This document shows positions 57,940-64,000 of a stretch of DNA of 64,000 bases, one piece after another (position 1 is the stretch's first letter; each line of letters begins with the position of its first letter). The DNA is taken from contig BCJX01000017.1 of the NCBI GenBank assembly GCA_001600415.1, positions 158,514-222,513 of the forward strand. Direction: 5' to 3'. The notes below the pieces were generated by a model. It searched no databases. It was not told the origin of the DNA and saw only the letters and a program-made list of their open reading frames with translations. The position numbers and the translations under genes were made by a program. This stretch comes from Pascua guehoae (lineage: Eukaryota; Basidiomycota; Tremellomycetes; Trichosporonales; Trichosporonaceae).

Positions 57940-60900
57940 GCGACTGCGGGGTGTGTTGGAGTTGGGGGGTTGGAGGATTGAGGTGGGGGGGCACGTTGGA
58001 AGACCAGCTTCCAGGATTCAGCTTCCAGAGCGATACAGCACAGCTGTGACGGCTGCTCAGCAGACCGGGAGGTAGATGTGAGAAAGAGGAAGAGGGGGGG
58101 GAGTGGGCAAGAGAGGAAAGCGAGATGGGCGGTGGGAGGGTTTATGAACTGAATCGTCCGGTGGGGCCGGTGGGGTCAGCCAGCCCGCCCGCCCGGTTGT
58201 GTGAGTTTGGGTTGGCAGGTCAAGTCGGGCTCAGGGACGGAAAAGAAAGTCAGTCACGCTCGCCAAGGCCAAGCAACCCAGGAAACTCAACGAGACCGAC
58301 CAATTCGCATCGCTTGGGTTATTGTCTCTGGCTGACGCTAGCGGCGAGTTGAGCATTCGTCCAGGGTACAGACAGGGTACGCGGGGGGTCATCGGGACAT
58401 TGGACGTTGCCAAACCCTCTTGTTCTGTGCTCCCACGACCGACCCCAGACTCCAGGCCGTGCAGCTGATGTGCCTGTGCCTTTCACGTCCTCGATGGCGG
58501 GCCGTGCTGCGTGTTGATTGACTGCGACTAGCGCCACGACTGTGCAACCCGCGAGACCGCGAGACTGGCCGCCGCTGGCTTCTGATTTCTCTAATCTTTG
58601 CCCAAACCTGCACACCTGTGCACCACCTGTGCACTTCCCTCTGCACTAGTGGTTGTTGATGGTGGACAGCTGTCCGCCCCCAGGGTCGCAGCGCCGCCAC
58701 TGGTCATTTACAACGGATGAATCACCATTCGCATAGCAGCTAACGAGTTTGCTCTGTCTGGGCAGGGGGGCAGGACGTGTCCGGTGGGGCAGGTGGCGCG
58801 TGGAGCATGCATACAGCTGGGCATCGGCCTTGCTGGCACTCAGCGTCCAGCATCTCGCTTTCCATAGAAACCCACATCAATGTCACCCACATCCACACCA
58901 ACCCCTCACGGCATCCGGGGCATTTCCGCGCAGTCTCCGTGTGTCCGTGTTGCCCGCCTAACGTGAACCACGGCCCAACATGGGGTCGTGCGGTGCATCC
59001 CATTGTCGACTCGGGAGGGGTACGTATGGTACGTACTCTGCAAAATCGTGCCAGTACCCTGGAAGTTCAATGAGGACAAAGCTAGCAGACTAGCAAGGCT
59101 GGCGGTGTGCAAGTGGGGACACTGTGAGCCCTGCCTTCAGAGTGGATTTCAGGGCACGACCACTGGCCGACTGGCCAACTGGATTCATCCAGATGGCTGG
59201 TCGGCATTCTGTCTTAGGCCTAGAGTCTGCGTCGTCTTGTCTGATGGGAACACACAATACGCCAACAATCGTCAACACGCGCCAGTACGCCCGTAGTGAC
59301 GCCAACGGGCGCCAACAGCGCCAAAGGCAAAAGGCGCCAAAGACCGCGCCAATCGCCATCCGTCTCGCCACTGCGCCCAACAAGGGGGAAAAGAAATCAA
59401 TCGCCCGCGTCGGCTGCACCTGCACCTGTGCCTGCGTACATGCGTACCTGCTCACATGCGTACCCTGGGTCCGCATGAAACTTTACAATTTAGCGAGTTG
59501 AGATGGGTGTACACAACGCTCGTGCGTTGTTGGGCCCGCGGTACTGGGCGTCGAATAATCCTTCAGGAGGTAAGAACCCGGCCCAAGAACCCAGGGCGGG
59601 AAAAGTAGCACAACACGCACCAGGTGTTGAGCACCGTACGACGGTGTTGGGTGTTGGGTGTTGGCAGTGCACAGTCGTGCTCGCTGCTTTCGTCGCGGGA
59701 TTCATTCTTCATGCGCGTTCCCGACGAGCAATCGCACAAACCAAGCACAGTCACGCAACCCAAGCACACTCCGCAGTCCAGTCCCCAGCACCACCATGAG
59801 CACCACCATGAGCACCACCATGAGCACCAACGAGCACGAGCATCAGAACGGAACCAGAACCAGCTCATCCAGGCGTGACATGACGACTCGGGACGCGGGA
59901 TCAGCCGTCTAGCCGTCTCTCCATCATCCCTGCATCTCACGACTACTGATGCACCAGCACACATTGGCACCTCAGTGATACAGCCAAGCGCCAACTTGCC
60001 AGGCGTGCGTGCGTGCCCACCTCGCCACAATCTCCACTCGACCAACTGGGCTCCAGCCCAAGTCCAGCGCGCAGCCCTTACCGTCTGCCCATGATCTAGC
60101 AGGGCGCCACCACGTCATGCCCAGCTCCAACCTCCCCCGCCCTGCATTTGGCATATCTCATGCCGCATCATTGGTCTGCCGTCCATGGTACATGACAGGT
60201 GGGTGCGGCCGGCCGATCGGGACTACGGGAGACTATCTAGCTGGGGATGGCGGAGAGGGGGCGTGGCGTCGATGGCGTCGATGACGAGCGGTGCAGTGAG
60301 GCGAGGGGGCGAGAAGCCGGGGGGTACGAGGTCAGGAGATCAGGAGGGGAAGTGTGCAAGAGGCTGGTGTACGGGTGTGCTCGTGGACATCTGGGCGTAA
60401 CCAGGCGCTACTACTGTTAGCGGGGGCGTGGCGGATGCAAACATCGGAGTCGCTGGTGTTTGGTCGCTGGTGTTGGTGGCCTGAGAATGGGAACCAACGA
60501 GGCTTGACTGTGATATTGACGCTGCATCCTCGAGGCAGTGCACCACTGCGCGGTTGCACAGCACAGCTGCACCACTGCACAGTTACGCAGTTGCACACAG
60601 TTAGACGCACGTTAGGCGCATTCCCACATCTCATTCATTCAACCACGACGAGCCAGCCAAAGGCACAACATTATTATGATTGCATCTGGCAGGCACGGGG
60701 TCCGGATCTCTGTTGACGGCATCTGTGCACACTGTGCCGCACAGTCGGTGCGTAACTCGGTGTTTATGCTTGTGAAATGAATTGGGGAGTGGATACGGTA
60801 CGCCCGTGCGAGCGGGGGCGTGCCAAGCAGGCTGCAGGCTGGCCTTGTGCTGGGGGATGCTGGGGTGCGTGCGTGCGCCCGTTCCGGTACAAGTAGTGCT

Positions 60901-61818
60901 GGTGTACTGTTGCGTGTACGGTACCGCTGCACCATGCATGCGCATGAAGCATGCAGGCAAGGAGTTGGGTACGCATGGGTGCAGGCAAGGCGTGGCGTGC
61001 CACACAAGACCCAAGTTTGCAAGTTTATTGAGCGACGGCATGTCTGTGCTTTGGCACTTGGCAGCGCTACCACTGGAACGACCCCGAGCCGCGTCCACCT
61101 GATCCATCTGATCATCCTGTTATGCCGTGTTTTGACGCTGTGCCAGAGATTCCAATGCAGGCATGGGTCGGCCTGCGGCCTGCGGTCGGATGGCGACTCG
61201 AGCATTCTTGGTGGGATACGTGCACGGACCCGTGGCTTGATGAGATCTGGGTCAGGAGGTTGGACAGGCGTAGGGCATGAGGTCCACGAGGTCCACGAGG
61301 TCGGGCACGAGTTGTATCGCCAGAACGATTCCAGAGGACATTGGTACAGAGTCTGAGCGTACAGTACTGCACCGGGTTCGGTCAAGGCTGGGACCAATGG
61401 ACGCAGCTGGAATCGTGTCTGGGCCATCTGGTTGGGGCCGAGGGGTCGAGTCGTGGACGGTCAGAGGCTCAACCCGCCATGGTCCTGGTGCAGCCCATAC
61501 GTACAGTACAGTACACTGCATCAAAGCAAAGGTGCTCGCACTCGCGCTCGCGCTCGCTCACTCGTTTGCAGAATGGGAAGAAGTGCATGATAATTGGTGT
61601 ATGAGTATGGATACTTGTACAGCTGGTGGGGTTGTTCATATCTACGTTCTACGCGGCAGATTGCCGCTCAGTCTGTCGCACTGCATGCGTGCTCTCTCCG
61701 TCATACTCTGCCCCCTGCCAACTCTCACCTCCTCCTCTCGTCGTTACTGTCAACGGTAGCACTCGGTTCCGCGGCTCTCGAGTGCTGGACCAGCTGTGAC
61801 ACCGGGAGGTGCAGCTTG
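57940..61818. other. Long stretch without a supported gene
   Basis: Nearly 3.9 kb between the chitinase start and the 3' end of the arrestin gene. Open frames are many but short, overlap on both strands, and carry no recognisable domains; the longest (minus strand, about 60639-61427) is Thr/His/Pro-rich and unconvincing. It contains a 12-bp tandem repeat at 59787, short direct repeats of gaggtccac near 61265-61290, gcgccaa repeats near 59300-59380, and a gcaccactgcacag-type patch near 60540-60600. The first part must hold the chitinase promoter. Long noncoding RNA or a very small spliced gene cannot be excluded. Confidence 0.45.
59787..59834. repeat. 12-bp tandem repeat, about four units
   Basis: The unit agcaccaccatg is repeated three times exactly from 59787 to 59822, followed by a degenerate fourth unit (agcaccaacgag) to 59834. 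Confidence 0.85.
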
Positions 61819-64000
61819 TTACGCATGGTGATGATGAGCGGCCTCCGTTATGTCTTCCTCCTCGACGCCCTCCGGGATGCCCTCCTCCTCGACAGCCCGT
61901 AAGTCGGTCTCGCTCCGCGCGCAGACGAGCTGGCGCTCCATCTGCTCGCTGCTGTCGTACGTCGGCAGCGAGGGGTCGAGGGGCACGACAAACGCGCCCA
62001 GCTCGTCATTGTAGCTCGGCACGCGGCTCAGGGCGGTGACCTCCTCGTCGAGCTCCTCTTCCTCTTCGTCGTCCTCGTGGGTAAGGTGGAAGCGCGTTAC
62101 CGGCGGGTCACGCACGGGACGCGTGAGCGACGACGGCGCAAAGGAGATTGTAGTCTGACGCTCAGCCGCGCCGGGTAAGCTCGCAAAGCTGTTCGAGTTG
62201 CGTGAAAGGGGCGCCGACATCGGGCTGGGAATAATGTTGGGTCCCGTTGGAGACATGATGGGCGACGAGCCGTTCGAGCTCGAGCCGCGCAGCATGGGGG
62301 ACAGGCCACTGCTCAGTGCCGAGAGTGGCCGGAGTAGGCTCGAAAGGCCACTCGTCCCGCGCCGCTCCGTATGTGGTCGTCCGTCGTCGTGTTGGCTGTG
62401 TCCTGTCTGCGACTGGGCCTGTTGGCTTCCGTGGCCGTGTGAGCTGCGGTCTGGAGACGACGCGCGCGAGCTGGGTCGAGAGTTGGCACGCGAGCTGGGG
62501 CGCGAGCTGCGCGCTGAACGGGCGTGCGGCGTGTCGTGCGGCGGTGGCGTCCCGGGGCTGATAGAGCCAGGCGCGTGGCGTGACCCAGACCCAGTGGCGA
62601 GCGCACCCAGCGAGCGTAACAGCGACGTCTCGTGGTCAGACCCCAGCTGCCGGCGCGGCGGGACTTCAGTGCCGTCGAGAGAGTTGCGGCGCGAGCCAGA
62701 AGGCGTATGTGAAGGCGAGTGGTGGGGCGTGACCTGGGCTGAGCGGAAGGTGAAGCCCGAGGTTCCAGCTTCCGGGACAGCAACGCGGTCGTAAACATGG
62801 TTGCTATAGCTTGGGAGATCAACACGCTGCTGGTTCTCCTCGATATCAGCGCCCGTGAGGAGCGCGCGCGTTGGGGCACCCGATGCACGCGCCTCGTCGA
62901 GCAGGACATTATCCAGAATGTGAATGGGTAGCGCACAGCGAAGCTCGCTAATGTGTCCGTCCGCATTGGCAATGGAGCACGACCACTTGATCTTGTGTGT
63001 CACGTAAACGGGCCGCATGGCGTGTGTGGCCGACGTCCACGGAGGAATCGGAATCGTCAAGCTCGTGTTGACCTCATTGTCGCCGATAACCACGCCATTC
63101 TCGTCCACGTGAATGTCGTCCACGTTGATGATTGCTTGGCCAGTCGACGGCCCGGCATCCGCCGACGTGCGTCCGCTTGGCGAGGTGAACAGGGGTGGTG
63201 AATCGGGAGGCACCCATTGGTTGGCAGGTATACCGTGCCAGTGCGCAGGAGGGCGCAGCAGCTCACGCTCGACGCACACGGCCTCGCCGTCCCAGATCTC
63301 ATGCTTGACAGAGGCTGCGACGCGGTCGCTCGTGTGACTCGACCCACGCGTGTATATCACGGAATACTCTTTGAGCACAGATGTAACAGAGAGCACCTTT
63401 ACGCCCTTGGCAATGGGCATAAACTTGATGAGGACCGGGATCGAGTCGCCCGCGGCGTACGCCTTGAACGGCAGCGTGAGGCTGTACATGATCTTTCCTG
63501 GCCAAGTGTTTTCAATCTCGAGCGTCTGGTTGAACTCGAGCGCCTCTGGGGTAAACGTGCGCACGACATCAAACGTCTTGGTCGCGTGCAGGTTGAACCC
63601 GAGGCCCGAGCGGACCATGGTCGCGCGCAGCTTGTATTGGATGTTGCCATCGCCAGAAAACGTTGTCGTCGACGACGGCAGGGCGCCAGAGACCTCAAAC
63701 TGGAACGGGAACGTGTGGTGGCCCGCCTTGAGCGTGTGGATATGCCGCTTGGTACCCGTGTCGGGGAGGAACGACCAGTCCTTTGAAATGAGATTGTGGG
63801 TGAACGAGTGGCTGTGAAATGTTAGGTTCGTGACGACGCGACATGGGGCATTGAAGAGGGACTGTACGGTACACCGGGCCCGGTTATCCGATAGGTGCTC
63901 GTGCAAACGAGGCACGCACAACAGAAGCACGTCACGTCAAGGCACAAAAAGAACCTCTCACACAGACCTCGTCGGAACACATCGGCGGCGCCGGTGGCGC
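61819..64000 (-). CDS. Arrestin-related trafficking adaptor (ART/CreD-like), 5' end incomplete
   Basis: The large 3' exon runs from an acceptor at 63811 to the stop at 61819, about 664 residues. It starts HSFTHNLISKDWSFLP, the middle of an arrestin N domain. The arrestin C domain follows (PWTSATHAMRPVYVTHKIKWSCSI, ELRCALPIHILDN). The tail is long and disordered, rich in Ser/Arg/Pro. It contains PY-type motifs for Rsp5/NEDD4 ligases: LPSY, VPSY and LPTY (the last in PSLPTYDSSEQ near 61960). Such adaptors recruit the ligase to plasma-membrane transporters for ubiquitin-driven endocytosis. The conserved N-terminal part of the arrestin fold is missing from this exon, so at least one upstream exon lies between 63811 and the right edge or beyond it. 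A possible donor (gtgaga on the minus strand) lies near 63960, but I could not fix that exon. Confidence 0.85.

Noticed and set aside
59787..59834. CRISPR-like array or coding repeat
   Set aside because: The units are contiguous 12-mers without spacers, in a eukaryotic context, so this is a simple tandem repeat.
60639..61427. A 262-codon minus-strand frame in the gene desert
   Set aside because: The content is Thr/Pro/His/Cys-rich and low in hydrophobic periodicity, it overlaps several equally long frames, and no splice partners or domains are visible.

Overview
The window looks like nuclear DNA of a GC-rich basidiomycete yeast, most likely a tremellomycete of the Trichosporonales type. This rests on the genes being cut by many short GT...CTAAC...AG introns (about 38-60 nt), on intron-bearing nuclear tRNA genes with Pol III T-run terminators, and on the gene families present (Zn2Cys6 regulators, ferric reductase, recyclin, Tom1/HUWE1 HECT ligase, GH18 chitinase). 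The organism is inferred from content; no marker gene is present.

Layout, left to right. 0.7-1.9 kb: a carbon-nitrogen hydrolase (+). 2.1-4.1 kb: an intracellular GH51 alpha-L-arabinofuranosidase (-), sharing an upstream region with a mitochondrial carrier (+, 4.9-6.4 kb) that has 5-nt and 21-nt exons. 6.6-8.5 kb: a mitochondrial-type aldehyde dehydrogenase (-). 9.7-12.2 kb: a Zn2Cys6 transcription factor (+) with an 11-nt exon inside its zinc cluster. 12.6-15.3 kb: a gene-poor stretch with tRNA-Ile, tRNA-Pro and tRNA-Gly genes, all with introns, then an AT-rich island with two N bases and a group-I-intron-like motif. 15.3-26.9 kb: one giant Tom1/HUWE1-like HECT ubiquitin ligase gene (-). 27.2-29.5 kb: an armadillo-type SmgGDS-like protein (+). 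31.6-35.0 kb: a ferric reductase (+) with a very large cytosolic insertion. 35.2-37.0 kb: a C2H2-like protein (-). 37.5-42.3 kb: recyclin-1 (F-box plus Sec10-like) (+). 43.6-47.5 kb: a second Zn2Cys6 factor (+). 47.8-49.3 kb: a YggS/PLPBP-type PLP-homeostasis protein (-). 49.7-53.0 kb: three small paralogous DUF3224-like barrel proteins (-,-,+). 54.1-54.5 kb: an inverted pair of tRNA-Ser(AGA) genes. 55.5-57.9 kb: a secreted GH18 chitinase with a long Ser/Ala linker (-). 57.9-61.8 kb: a long stretch without a convincing gene. 61.8 kb to the right edge: an arrestin-related trafficking adaptor (-), incomplete at its 5' end.

There is no obvious biosynthetic cluster; most genes are unrelated housekeeping or nutrient functions. 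The only clear local gene family is the DUF3224-like trio. For eight genes I summed the proposed exons and found open, phase-consistent models: the C-N hydrolase (367 aa), GH51 (566 aa), carrier (304 aa), the two Zn2Cys6 factors (706 and 941 aa), ferric reductase (1051 aa), recyclin (1043 aa) and the third DUF3224-like protein (134 aa). Other multi-exon models have sound ends and key exons, but not every splice site was verified.
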